Assembly: GCA_015143295.1 (NCBI GenBank)
Contig: CM026571.1
Location: 33,508,505 to 33,572,504, forward strand
DNA: 64,000 nucleotides
Reading direction: 5' to 3'
Origin: Tetracentron sinense
Lineage: Eukaryota; Streptophyta; Magnoliopsida; Trochodendrales; Trochodendraceae
Positions within the stretch are counted from its first letter, which is position 1. Every line of letters starts with the position of its first letter. The notes under the pieces are model-generated. The model was not told the origin of the DNA. It searched no databases and saw nothing but the letters and a program-made list of their open reading frames with translations. Below are positions 1 through 10,993 of this stretch, in pieces. The translations under genes were made by a program, and so were the position numbers.

Positions 1-570
1 CCTGTAGTATTGTCGACTAGGATGTCGATATGCGGGAGAGGGAAGTTGTCATTGGGACTGGCCTTGTTCAGGTTTCAGTAGTCGATGCACATCCGGACTT
101 TACCGTCCTTCTTTTGTACTAGGATAATGTTGGCCAACCACTTAGAATAGTTTGCTATTGTCAAGAAGCCTGCACTGATCTACTTTTCAACTTATTCCTT
201 GACCTTCTGTGACCATTCGGGCCTCATCCATCTCAACTTCTGCTTAACTGGTCTAACGTTAGGATTTAGGGACAGTCTGTGTACCACCAACGCTGGGTCC
301 AGGCCAGGCATGTCTGCATAAGACCAGGCAAAGACGTCACTGTAACTCTTTAGGAAGCTGATCATGTCCGCTCTTTGCTGCGGGCTCATGGTTGTGCCAA
401 TTTTGACTAGCTGAGGGTTGTCTTTAGAACCGAGGTTGAAGGTCTCAGTGTCTTCGATGTTTGACTGTATAAGCCCTTTGCTGTGTTCTAGGAGGTCTAG
501 TATCTTCAGAAGCGGTTCCTCATCCTGCTCTGCTTCCTGCTTTGAGTCATACTCAACTTCTAAAAGCTCA
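1..570 (-). pseudogene. Reverse transcriptase N-terminal half, element A
   Basis: This would polymerise cDNA from the element's RNA. Minus-strand translation gives a conserved start (SYSDVFAWSYADMPGLDP, 286-355) followed by the RT fingers block: LANIILVQKKDGKVRMCIDY, then a TGA where family members have CGA (Arg), then NLNKASPNDNFPLPHIDIL. The palm with the catalytic Asp pair lies beyond the left edge. A second in-frame stop lies near 190. The same region of element D aligns almost residue for residue, which fixes frame and identity. Non-functional. Confidence 0.88.
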
Positions 571-1464
571 AGGAGGGTTTAGGGGTAGCCTTGTCAGAGG
601 CGATTTCCTGGAAAATCATCAAGCTTATTTTATCATGCTTATATTTTTATGTTTATGTTGGCTTTAGGGCACTAGGCCTTCTAGGGAAAGATTCCGCGTG
701 ATTTTGTCATCAGCCGATGCAAATGTTTTTTGGAAAACATGTTTTTGAGTCAAAATTCTAGATTTTATTGATAATAGGTGGACTTCTTACAAAATGACTC
801 GACAAAAAGAGGCCTACAGATGGATGACAATTTTGGATTTTGCAATGGGAGCAAAAGAGAGATAGATTAAGAGAAGAAAGAGGATGATGCTGGATCACTG
901 CTGATTGAAGCAACCTTCCTTGCACTGTGCTGACCCCGGCCCTGAGCAGCTCGACGGTAAGAGCATCGGTCCACCAACGGATCAGTGGTCGGCGGTTGGA
1001 AGATGCTTCTGTACTGTTGGAGATGGTATAAACCTGTTCTCCCACTAAGTATTCTGGTTCTGTTTCTGCATCTCTGATAGCCAGCTCTTCAAACATTTGG
1101 GTGACGCTGAAGACTTCCGATTTGGGAATCCCTGAAGATTTGGTGCCGGGTTGAGGGTAAGGAATGTTAATAATGGGTGCAGGGAAAGTTTATGGATAGG
1201 TTTCAAAGATTCCTATGGGGAAAGTGACAGATATATGGGGTCGGGGTTCCGGATTTGCCAACTATTTGCTCTTTTGGGTTAGCTTGGAGAGATAGTCCTC
1301 GTACTTGGGCTTGTATCTCAGTCCAAAAGGTGAAGTGTAGCGAGGAGGCACGTATCTCCTTTTCATGCCTTGCTTCCTGGCCCCGAGGCCTTGCCCTGGC
1401 TGGTACTTCATTTTGGCCATTATTCGGACAAACAGCGGTACTGTTTTTTGTTGTGCTCTTCCAC
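571..1464 (-). other. Protease-RT linker of element A (poorly conserved)
   Basis: This region joins protease and RT. A 113-codon open stretch at 758-1096 reads EELAIRDAETEPEYLVGEQV and aligns with the linker of element D at about 18040-18250, so it is a real part of the polyprotein rather than a chance frame. It has no recognisable catalytic motif. Around 600-720 the bases resemble D at 18360-18530, confirming shared descent through the linker. Confidence 0.6.
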
Positions 1465-1998
1465 CTAGAAGATAGAGCTGACCTGCTTAAACTGAAAGGA
1501 CATAAATGTTGAACCCTGTCCTAGCTCTTGGATGTCCCCGAAGGAACTTACCAATTCCTCAGACGGCACGATGACTAGGTGGTCATCCTGTATGAATTTG
1601 ATCCTCTGATGCAAAGAAGAGGGAATGGCTTCGGCCGTGTGGATCCATGACCTCTCCAGGAGCAAGGTGAACGAGGTTGGCACATTCACAACCTGGAAGT
1701 TCGTTGTAAACTGCGCTGGTCCGACCCCGATGGTCAAGTCTATGTCACCCAGATTCTGCCTAGTGGTATTGTTGAACGCCCTAATGGTCATGGGCCTCTT
1801 CTTCACTTGGCTGAGATCCAAGCCCAGGCTTTGCAAAGTAGACAAAGTGCAGACATTCAGGCTAGAGCCGTTATCAATGAGCACTGAGGAAAGAGTTTTG
1901 TTCATACATTGACCTGTAATGTAGAGGGCCCGGGTGTGGTCCATGTCTCCGTTAGGTATCTCTTCTTCCGTGAAGGAGATGATTCTCAATTCGAGTAC
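1465..1998 (-). pseudogene. Aspartic protease, element A
   Basis: Retropepsin-type protease that would cut the Gag-Pol polyprotein. The active-site loop is SSVLIDNGSSLNVC; Tat elements commonly have D-N-G here instead of D-S/T-G. The flap-side block LGDIDLTIGVGPAQF and C-terminal IPSSLHQRIKFIQDDHL match element D. The reading frame continues upstream into the gag C-terminus except for a TAA at 1996-1998, where D has CAA (Gln), so a C-to-T change separates the two. This is one of the better preserved domains of A; the 175 codons from 1465 to 1989 are open. Confidence 0.87.
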
Positions 1999-3358
1999 TT
2001 ACCCCACCATCTGTCCCAGTTTTTTAGGCGAGATGTCTGGTGTGACATGGGCATTGTTGAATACCCAGAGGAGCTGCTTCCTGTGATGTTCCGAAGTTAG
2101 GAGGAGACCCAATATGGAGATCTGTGCTTGAATTTTACCCAACTGCAGGGTGATATTAAACTCTTCCGCCTTCTCAAGGATTTTCAGTAGAAAAGTTGAA
2201 TCTGCTGTCTCTTTCTCTAGGTCTGACACTCCTGTCTTGTCCTTTGCTTTGTCTTTTACCGACTCAGCTGTTGGAGGTTGGTACACCCGGTTGGATTGGG
2301 TAAGATTGGCTATGTACTTGCTCTCTAAGATGAGAGAGTGAAGGGTGGGTACATTGTTAAGTCTGAAAGGCTCACATGAGATGTAAGGGATCTTGACTGG
2401 GCTGGAAGATGTTGAGGCTTGATCGGAGGCTATGGGCCAATTGGCAAGATAAGGAATGGTGTAGACAATTTGCTCTTTGTCAGATTCAAGAGCGGGTAAT
2501 TATCCTGGGGCCTGGGTGGCTTGGATGTTTGATTGAGGGAGAGGGATTATGACTAGAGGTTGGTATGAGGGTCTGATGATGTCGTCATTAACTGCGGGTG
2601 TGCAAGGTCTTGGGTGCCCTACCTCGGGCTCTACCCACTCAATTAAATTGATTTGGTTGTTGTGTGGGGACAGTGGCACCTGGTTGATGCTGGTATTGCC
2701 AGGGGCCAGCTTAACCTTACCTGCATCCAGGAGATCCTGGGTGGCACACTTCAGGCCAATACAGTAATCTATTGCATGGCCTGGGCCTCGGTGAAAGGCG
2801 CACTGTTGGTTAGCATCATAGTTTTTGCTTTGCTTATCAGGAGGAAGGAGAGGGGTAGGGCCTCTCAATTCGAGAAGACCCTGCTTGGTCAAGAAGTCAA
2901 GAAGTTGACTGAGGGTATAAGGGAGAGGAGTAAGCTTTCTGGGGGGACGAGGTTGCACCTGGTTTTGTCTAGCCGACTCGGTGTTTCCTAGTGCTGGCTT
3001 TTGTTAAGTGGCTGGAGCCGGTAATCTAATCGGTGTTGCGGGAGCCACCAAATTGACATTCTTTTTCCTTTTCTAGTCACGGGAACCACTGTTTCTGCTT
3101 GTAAAAGCGGCTGCTGTACTAGGAGGATCGAGCCCAAGACTGGAATTGATGACTCCACTCTGAATTGCTGTCTCGATACGGGCACCCGTTTTGATAATTG
3201 TGCCGAAGTTCATGACCGGTAAAGTGACCTTCAAGGTCGAGTAGGACTGCTTTAGAATGCCCATGAAAATGTTTCACAGGTCCTCATTGGGGATAGGAGT
3301 TGAGACTTTTGCAACCATCGCCCTCCAGCAGGAGGCATACTCTAAGAATGTTTCATTA
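1999..3358 (-). pseudogene. Gag (capsid/nucleocapsid), element A, N-terminus missing
   Basis: Structural protein that packages element RNA. Read right to left: retrotransposon-gag core end (NETFLEYASCWRAMVAKV at 3357 downward), linker, then a nucleocapsid-like finger C-x2-H-x4-H-x4-C (CAFHRGPGHAIDYC, near 2780-2820), a low-complexity Pro-rich stretch, and a charged C-terminus (1999-2286). Two or more stops and a frame change break it. The N-terminal part is absent because a copia LTR fragment abuts at about 3360. Identity is certain by comparison with D (15162-17000). Confidence 0.87.
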
Positions 3359-3360
3359 GG

Positions 3361-5050
3361 GTTAAAAACCCTAACCTTCAAAACACCTTAAGAGTATCTC
3401 TTGAAGCTCACGAAAATTGGGAGAGGAGAACTCTCTCTCTAGCTCATGGTTTGTGGTTTGAGAAAAATAAAAAACACTTGGTTCCCACGGTTTGAGGTGT
3501 TGGGTATTTATAGATGTGGTTCTTATCCACATCTAGACCAAATCCTAATCATTATCTAATAATGATAATTATCCCTAAGAGTTACTAAATAATGATAACT
3601 CTTATAATTAATTAAACTCCATGTTTATCCATAACTAATTAGTTATAACAAACTTTCTAATTTAGGATTCCTTTTCATAAAAGGATTCCTTAATTAATGG
3701 GATGTAACGAACTCCCTATAATCTAGGGATTCTAATCAAATTAGAAAAACCCCAAGGGGTGGGTGTGAGCTAGGAGTGGGCATGAGGGAGAGGGAGTCTT
3801 GAGCTCCAAGTTTGATAAGGATAATCCTTATCTCTTTGTTTCTTGTCTTCCAAGTAAGGCATCTAATCTCATTAGATAAGGACTAATTAATAAATAATTA
3901 TCTACTAACCAACTCCCTAATCATTAGGGAACTAGAAGTGGGCACCCACCCTAGGGAGTCTATCCCATGGGCTTAGGCCCACGAATAAGGTTCATTTTAA
4001 AGGTTTTTTATGGATATGGGTCAAAACCCATATCCCCTTATATTGGGTTAAATAATAATTATTATTATCCTTTAGTTTAGATTAACATTTAATCTATTTA
4101 TTAAAGATTAACATTTAATCAATTAAATTATAGATTAACATTTAATCTATTATTTGAGCTTGTATTTCTTTTATGAGCATCTCCACAGATTGCTCTAGGA
4201 CATTCTAACCTTAACTTATCCGATGTTATCCCATTGACCCTTAAATAGGAATGACATCAGAATTGTAAGTAACGTGAGATATCCATGTTGCAATTGAATC
4301 CCAATATAAGAACATTAACCAATAAAGGATCCCTCTACATGAACTTTTTAATTCGATTGATCCTTCCAATAACATTATCCATAATGGGCCTTCGAGATTA
4401 ATATACTATCTAACTCATAGCCCATTGTATATCATCCGGGTTTCCAAGACATTTGATTAAGCCATGAGAAACTATTTCTCATGTAAAACATTTTGAGAAA
4501 AACTTTTAGTAAGTATAATATATTTTATTAAAAATATATTTCAAACATTTGATTTCAAAATCACCTACGCAGGATTTAAGCATAATCAACTACCTTACCC
4601 AAAACTTGGATAATCTCTCAATTTAATGAGTATTGATTTCTTGTTTGAAATCCATCATGACTCGAACAGCTTTCTGATTATCTAACTATCACCTTATCGT
4701 AGTCCCTCAGGTAGAGAGTACGTAAGTGCAATCAAAATAGTCAGATCACTACTCAGTTATAAATGAACTCATCAGATCTAAGGATCATCAAAACTGTTCA
4801 ATGTGTATGAGAGACCAACTATCTGATAGTATGTTTATACAAGAGGTCTCTCATTGAATGTAATCAGTCAGTGTACATTTAAGCACTCATATACTAATGT
4901 GTAGTCTCCACTGCAACAGTTTGAGATAAAACTACATTTCAACCATTGAGAACATCTTAGCATTGTGGCAGCCATATAAGTGAAGTGCCCAACTTCACCC
5001 ATAGTTGTGACTTTGTAAGGTATAAGGAACTGGAAAGCTATATCAGCCTG
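3361..5050 (-). mobile_element. Copia LTR fragment, same family as the solo LTR at 6239-8439
   Basis: The sequence runs colinear with 6540-8250 of the neighbouring solo LTR (shared blocks include gggcttrggcccac, tggatatgggtcaaa, catgagatatccatgttgcaa and gtgaagtgcccarcttcaccca). It lacks about 300 bp at the left and about 190 bp at the right, so neither TG/CA terminus nor target duplication remains. A TATA box (tatttata, read TATAAATA on minus) is retained at 3505-3512. It joins the gag of A to the integrase end of B, and so marks a rearranged junction rather than a clean insertion. Confidence 0.85.
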
Positions 5051-6233
5051 ACCATTAAGACCAAATCCCTTGTTTTGAAAGACCTTAGTCTTACTCTTTT
5101 GTTGAAGGCACTAGTTAGCCTTTGTCTATACATCTCTAAACTTTGTTGGGCTTGGAGACGACGTTCATCAAGAGTTTCGAGTTCTACAAGACGAACCTTA
5201 GTTGAGTCTTCTTTTGCGCTAAACTGCTGAATTGTCACCCGTAGGGAGGGAATTTGAATTTCTTAGGGGAGAACTGCTTCACCGCCAAAGATCAGGGAAT
5301 ACTGCGTGGCCTGTGTCGAAGTCCGGTAAGTAGTCCTGTATACCTAGAGTGCTTCGGGTAGGCATTCGTGTCAATCTCGTTTGCTTTTCTCAAAAACTTT
5401 CTTGAGGATTTTGCACAAAGTCTTGTTGAAAAAGGCTTCGGCGAGACCATTCGCGGCTGTATAGTACCGGCTGGAATGGTTCTCTTAGACACCAAATTTG
5501 GAAAACAACTTGTGTATAGGGGTGTTTCAAAAAGGTTGCCCATTATCCGTGATAATGCTTTTTGGAATCCCAAACCGATATATGATGTTGGTCCGGATGA
5601 AGTCTACCACTGAGTGGTGTTTTACCTCTTTGAGAGCGACAGTTTTGGCCCATTTGAGAAGCAATCCCTCGTAACTAGGATGTATTGATGCCCAGCAGAT
5701 GATGGTGGGGTGAATGGTCCTATGACATCCATTCCCCATACCGCGAAGGGCCATAAACATGTTGTCATGTGAAGAAGCTCAGGAGCCCGATGTATGAAGT
5801 CGGCATGGAGCTGACAAACTTTGTATTTTCTTGCATAGTTGAGACAATCAGTGATCATCGTAGGCCAGTAGTAGCCTAATCTTTTCAGCTGCATTTGTAG
5901 CTTGGACCCAGCTTGGTGGGCACCGTAGATCCCAGCATGAGTTTCTTTTATGGCCTTGCTCGATTTCATTTCCTGAGATGCACCTCATTAAGATACCATC
6001 CAAATACCGTTTATATAGAGTATCTTCCAGCATTACAAATTTTGTGACGTGTCAACGGACTTTAGCGTGTTTGGCATGGTATTCGGGCAATCGACCATGT
6101 TGGAGATAATCGATGAAGGGTTGTCGCCAGTCTTCGTCTTTTTATTTGATTGTCACAGAACAACTGTTCCCAGGAGATCTATCTCTGGAATGGGTTTAAG
6201 AGTTCTTTTTTCCCCTACTGTGATAGTCAGCAT
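5051..6233 (-). pseudogene. Integrase of element B
   Basis: Would insert element cDNA into chromosomes. From 6033 leftward: an HHCC zinc-binding domain (HAGIYGAHQ ... LGYYWPT ... YARKYKVCQ), the catalytic core with Asp in WGMDVIGPF, Asp in SIITDNGQPF and Glu in ANGLAEAFF, then a C-terminal part ending FKTRDLVLMVR at 5051. All three DDE residues survive, but at least two frame changes (near 5640 and 5530) and several stops make it a pseudogene. The C-terminal tail is replaced by the copia LTR fragment. Confidence 0.88.
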
Positions 6234-6238
6234 CCTGT

Positions 6239-8439
6239 TGAAGGGGGATTCAGATAAAAAAATATGCGGAAACTGGATCCCTTAAAACTTTACACCATAG
6301 AATGCATAAAAATTATCTAAAATTTTTAGTTATATCACCTCGGAGAATAATGTTCACCGGTGAAGCTTAAATCCACTCGAACCGTCAAAACTCTTTGTAA
6401 AGATTTCTCAAAGAAATACTTGAAGTTCGATCCTTGTTTTTCGCTATCCCCACGAAGCTTTAGAATCTCTCTTTGAAATTGTTGAACCAAGAGGAAGAAG
6501 ATGGAGTAATGGTGTAGACTTTCTATCCCCAAAACCCTTAGAGTTGAAAAACCATAAGTTTGAAAATCCCAACACATTCACCCTTGTAGCTTCACGAAAA
6601 CCCTAGGGACTCTCCCTAGGGGCTCACGGTTTGGAGAGAGAGGAGAGAAAGAGTGAAAAAAATTCTGGAGAATTATATCTCCTATGGTCTTGGGTGTTGG
6701 GGTATTTATAGACTAGGATCCTATCCTAATCCTACTCCAACTTGATCTTATCCCTTAGGAATTATTTTTCAATAATAACACTTATTATTAAATAAATCCT
6801 AGTTTATCTATAACTACTTTAGTTATAGTAAACCTACCAATTAAGGAGTCCTTACCAATTGAGGATTCCTTAAATAAATTGGGATTAACCAAACAACCAA
6901 CTCCTAACCCAATTAGGAGAACTACCATAGGGGTGGGCGTGAGCTTCAAGGGGGCGTGAGATACATGGAAGTCTTGGACTCCTAGTTGTAATCCAATTAC
7001 AACTACTTCATCTTACTTGCATTCCAATCATTGGAATTTAATTCCATAGTAAAAAGAATTATTATTCAATAATTATTCAAGTAACCAAGTCCTAATCCAA
7101 TTAGGATTACTAAAGTGGGCACCCCACCCTAGGGTTTAAACCCATGGGCTTGGGCCCACATTAAAGGTCTATTCTTAATGGGTTTATGGATATGGGTCAA
7201 ACCCATTTCCCCTTTAATTATGTTAATTAAATAATTACTAAAATAATCCTTTAATTTAAATTAACAATTAATTTAAACAATAGATTAACTTTTAATCTAG
7301 TTAATCAATGATTAACATTTAATCATTTAGATAATTGATTAACTTTTAATCAATTTATGAGCTTGTATTTCTTATCTGAGCAACTCAACAGATTGCTCTG
7401 GGAAATTCTTACCCTGACTTAACCCATTGACCCTAAACAGGAATTACATTGGAATTTCAAGTGACATGAGATATCCATGTTGCAATTAAATCCCAGTGTC
7501 TGAACATTAACCAATACGGATCCCGCCACATGAACTTTTGAATTTGATTTATCCTTCCAAGTACATTAACCCTAATCGGCCTTCGAGATTGACATATTAT
7601 CTAACTCATAGCCTATTGCACATCATTCGGCTTTCCAAGACTTCAAATTAAGCCATGAGAAACAATTTCTCATGAAAATTTTTTTGAAAAAATCCTTTGA
7701 TAAGTATAATATCTTTTAATAAAAATATATTTCAAAACTTATTTTGATTTCAAAATCACCTGCATAGGATTTATACTTAATCAACTGTCTTACCCAGAAC
7801 TTGGATAATCTGTCAAATTAATGAGCATGGATTTCTTATTTGAAATTCATCATGACTCGAACAGCTTTCTGACTATCCAACTGTCACTGTATCGTATTCC
7901 CTAAGTTAGAAAATACTTTGGTGGAATCAAAACAGTCAGATCACTGCTCAGTCATAGATGAACACATCAGATCTAAGGATCATCGAAACTGTTCAATGTG
8001 AATGAAAGACCAACTATTTGATAGTATGTTTATGCAAGAGGTCTCTTATAGAATGCAATCAGTCAGTGTACATTTAAGCACCCATATGCTGATGTATAGT
8101 CTCCACTACAATAGTTCGAGATAGAACTACATCTCAACTATTGAGAACATCTTAGTATTGTGGCAGCCATATAAGTGAAGTGCCCAGCTTCACCCACAGC
8201 TGTAACTTTATAAGGTATAAGAAACTGGAAAGTTATATCTGCCTGTGATAATCCAATCACATAACTTTCCTACAATATATCCTAAGGACCTTTATCGATA
8301 TCTCATATCATATAGATCATCTCATGATCATGGTCAATTACCCATAATGAATACACAATAGATTAAGAAGAAGTCTTTATTAATCAAATTAATAAGAATC
8401 TAACAATCTAAATGACTTTTCTTGGCATCTTTTCTAACA
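6239..8439 (-). mobile_element. Solo Ty1/copia LTR (2201 bp) with perfect 5-bp target duplication
   Basis: Left end TGAAGGGG, right end TTCTAACA (TG...CA), flanked on both sides by cctgt (6234-6238 and 8440-8444). Deleting the LTR and one cctgt restores the B reading frame (..LLTDRMLTITVG..), which proves insertion into B and later LTR-LTR recombination removing the internal region. Orientation is minus: read that way it starts TGTTAGAAAAGATGCC, like the 3' LTR of copia I at 60146. A TATA box lies at 6703-6710 (minus). Confidence 0.96.
6703..6710 (-). promoter_or_regulatory. TATA box of solo copia LTR
   Basis: tatttata on plus, TATAAATA on minus, within ggggtatttataga. The same motif is in the same place in the related LTR fragment (3505-3512). 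This is the expected U3 promoter position, about 470 bp from the 3' end of the LTR. Function is inferred from sequence and position only. Confidence 0.6.
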
Positions 8440-8444
8440 CCTGT

Positions 8445-8880
8445 CTGTTAGTAGAGTTAGAGATGTTACAAGATCAGTCAGAACATCAGCTTGATTGTTG
8501 AGTCCTCTACAGACATAGAAGAGGCTACTTCTTGAAATTTGAGCAAGTAGCTGGTCCACTCTCTTCTGATAGGGAAGGAGGCTAACTCTTTGCATGGCAT
8601 ATTCCCCTTGAACTTATTTGTTGACAAGTTCTGAATCCCCATAGATGGTTAATTCATCCACCGGGATCTCAAGATTCAATTCAAGACCTGCTATCGGGTC
8701 TTCATATTCAACTTCATTGTTTGAACATCCTTCTATTAGTGCGAAAGAACAAGGTAGTATTGCATTGTTTGGTGTGACAAAAAAAATACCAACTCCTAAC
8801 TTATTCTCCTTCGGGTTGATGAATTTGATACCATCAGGGCTTCTTGAAGGTCCGTCAAAATACATCTTTTAGCCTAGTTT
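8445..8880 (-). pseudogene. Second (archaeal-type) RNase H of element B
   Basis: An additional RNase H fold between the normal RNase H and integrase is the hallmark of Tat elements. The minus strand reads KMYFDGPSRSPDG...GVGIFFVTPN...EYEDPIAGL...LTIYGDSELV, with Asp in YFDG, the Glu block NNEVEYE and Asp in YGDSELV; these correspond to the catalytic acidic positions of the fold. The downstream part up to the solo LTR reads SRSSLFYVCRGLNNQADVL, a variant of the domain end. One or two stops break it. Confidence 0.83.
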
Positions 8881-8889
8881 AACCTGTAC

Positions 8890-9459
8890 CTATATAACTT
8901 CTTCATCAGGATGGTCGGTAACTAGTGACAAGTCGGCGGGAACCGGATGTGCTACAAGAAAGTCAGCAAGTTCTTTCCTTTTCATCGCCTTTTGGGGCAC
9001 GAATTCAATTTTGAATTCAGATAGGAGTACCGCCCGTTTTTTCATTCTGACAGAGAGAGTAGGGCCGGACATTATGTATTTGAGGGGATTGGTTCTGGCT
9101 ATCAGTTTCACCGAATGCTCAAGCATATGGTACCTTAATTTCTTCAGTGCGAAAATAAGGGTCAGACAGACTTTCTCTATCGGGCTATATATGTGTTCTG
9201 CTCCAACCAAAGTCCTGCTTAGATAATACAGTGCATTTTCTTTTCCTTGGTCATTATGCTGAGCAAGGAGAGCTCCAAGAGATCCTTTGAGTACTGCGAT
9301 ATAGAGGATAAGTGGCTTTCGTCTAATGGAACCCATAAGGACTGGTAGATTTGTGAGATAAGTCCTGATGCTATCAAGAACATTTTGGCAAGCTTTATCC
9401 CACTGAAATGGTATTCCCTTCTTCATCAGCCGGGAAAACGATTGGCATTTTTCGGTCAA
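8890..9459 (-). pseudogene. RNase H domain of element B
   Basis: This 190-codon open stretch would degrade the RNA strand during reverse transcription. Landmarks: end of the RT connection domain (FSRLMKKGIPFQWDKACQ), then LILYIAVLKGSLGALLAQ, ALYYLSRTLVGAEHIYSPIE, LIFALKKLRYHML, RTNPLKYIMSGP. The first catalytic Asp of canonical RNase H is not evident, which is usual in Tat elements where the second RNase H is thought to take over. The frame is open throughout, unusual for this element. Confidence 0.85.
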
Positions 9460-10432
9460 ATTAGAGATGAATCTCCGGATTTAAGCGAGTCGACCCTGAA
9501 GTCCTTTTAACTTGTGCAGATTTTTTGGAGGAGGCATTTCGTGAATGACCTTTATTTTAGTTAGGTCAATCTCAATTCCTCTATGGCATACAACAAAGCC
9601 TAGGAATTTTCCCAATGCAACTTTGAACGCGCATTTTAGTGGTTTCATCTTAAGCTAGTGTTGTCGCAGTCTATAAAAAATTTCCCGAAGATCATCCAGA
9701 TGATTGCTTCGTTGCCTTGTTTTGACAACTAAGTCATCAATGTAGCATTAGACTTTGTCATGGAGAATATCCCCAAATATGATGGCCATGGCCCTTTGAT
9801 AGGCTGCTCCGGCATTTTTAAGGCGAATGACATGAGTTTGTAGCAGAACACTCCCTTAGGGGTACGGAAAGTTGTAAGCTCTTCATCTTCCAGGGCCATT
9901 TTGATTTGGTTGTAACCGGAATATTCATTCATGAAGGATAAAGTTTCGAAGCCGGTTGTGGTATCGACCATCATTTATGTGATGGGCAAAGGAAAGTCAT
10001 CCTTAGGACATGCTTCATTCAAATCCTAGAAGTCTATGCAGACCTGGATCTGTCTGTTCTTCTTCTTTATGGGAACAACGTTGGCAAGCCAAGTAAGGTA
10101 TTGAACATCTCTTATAAATCCGGATTTGATGAGTTTATCGACTTCGGCCTCAATTTGAGCAGCCAGTTCTAGGCGACCTCTTCTTTGTGCCTGCTTGATT
10201 GGTCTGGCATCCTCTCGAGTTGTGAGATGATGGACTGTAATTTTTGGATCTAAGCCAGGTATTTTTGTGTAATTCCAAGCAAAGACATTCTTGTACTCTT
10301 TCAGGAGAGAAAGATATTCTTCTTTTTCTGTTTGAGAGAGAAGCAGTGATGAATGTTGGCCTTCGGTCTTGTTCTGAGCCGAGGTTAACTTCAAGAAAAT
10401 CATCAACTGTTGCTTGACCCCTATAAGCACCC
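9460..10432 (-). pseudogene. Reverse transcriptase of element B
   Basis: RT landmarks from right to left: FAWNYTKIPGLDP, AQIEAEVDKLIKSGFIRDVQY, LANVVPIKKKNRQIQVCIDF (fingers), FMNEYSGYNQIKM (palm, Asp replaced by Asn-Glu context), then CYIDDLVVK (catalytic Tyr-Ile-Asp-Asp, 9733-9744), FLGFVVCHRGIEID and the connection domain. The catalytic Asp pair is intact, but stops (near 9480, 9655, 9748, 9975) and a frame change near 9810 inactivate it. The right end stops abruptly at about 10432, where a minisatellite begins. Confidence 0.88.
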
Positions 10433-10444
10433 AATTTTTACACC

Positions 10445-10993
10445 CTCCTTAATCATGGTTAAATATTTTAACCATGTTTAATCCTCCTAACCCTAGATAA
10501 ACCCTAGCCTAACCCTAGTTAAACCCCGATTAAACCCTAGTCAAATCCTAGGTAAAACCCTAGTCAAACCCTAGGCCTAACCTTAGGATAAGCCCTAATC
10601 CCAGGTAAACACTAGCCTAACCCTAGGTAAACCCTGGTCAAACCCAAGCCCAACCCTAGATAAACCCTAGTCAAACCCTAGTTAAACCCTAACCTAACCC
10701 TAGGTAAACCCTAGTCTAAACCTAGGGCCCAAGGACCTCAAACCCAAGCCAAACCCTAGGTTAAACCCTGGTCAAGCACTAGCTTAACCATGGTTAAACC
10801 TCCTAACCCTGGTCAGACCCTAGTTCAAACCTTAGGTAAAACCTGAGTCAAACCTTAGGCCTGACCCTAGGACAAACTTTGATCTCAGGTAAATCCTAAC
10901 CTAATCCTAGGTAAACCCTGGTCAAACCCTAGTCAAACCCCAGGTAAACCCTAGTTAAACCCTAGCCTAACCCTAGTCTAACCCTAGGGCCCT
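10445..10993. repeat. Degenerate telomere-like minisatellite (aaaccctagtc-type, 11-12 bp)
   Basis: About 550 bp of tandem, imperfect units such as aaaccctagtc, aaaccctagtt, aaccctagcct, aaccctaggt. Each contains the plant telomere core CCCTA, but the period is 11-12 bp, not 7. There is a longer-range period too: the stretch from ttaaccatgtttaatcctcc (10478) to ctagggccc (10733) recurs in diverged form from ttaaccatggttaaacctcc (10785) to ctagggccc (10992). It lies between the RT of B and a truncated copia LTR. It may be an element-borne repeat rather than an old telomere. Confidence 0.85.

Larger units (their letters stand above)
1..3358 (-). mobile_element. Ty3/gypsy Tat-lineage retrotransposon A (5' half, truncated)
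   Basis: Read on the minus strand, the order is gag (right), protease, linker, reverse transcriptase (left, cut by the window edge). The domains match those of plus-strand element D closely, so A and D belong to one family in opposite orientations. The gag is cut at its N-terminal side, near 3358, by a copia LTR fragment; the 5' LTR and primer-binding site are missing. Tat assignment rests on the gag finger CAFHRGPGH..C, the IDNGSS protease motif and the NLNKASPNDNFPLPHID RT block. It is defective, with stops in all domains. Confidence 0.9.
5051..10432 (-). mobile_element. Ty3/gypsy Tat-lineage retrotransposon B (3' part of pol)
   Basis: Right to left the order is RT, RNase H, second (archaeal-type) RNase H, integrase: the diagnostic order of the Tat lineage. 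It differs clearly in sequence from A/D (for example RT start EYKNVFAWNYTKIPGLDP versus SYSDVFAWSYADMPGLDP), so it is a separate family. Gag, protease and both LTRs are absent: the right end stops at a telomere-like minisatellite and the left end at a copia LTR fragment. A solo copia LTR splits it between the second RNase H and integrase. Confidence 0.9.

Noticed and set aside
10445..10993. True interstitial telomere (CCCTAAA)n tract
   Set aside because: The unit is 11-12 bp with variable linkers and a higher-order period. Perfect 7-bp runs are absent, so it is described as a telomere-like minisatellite.
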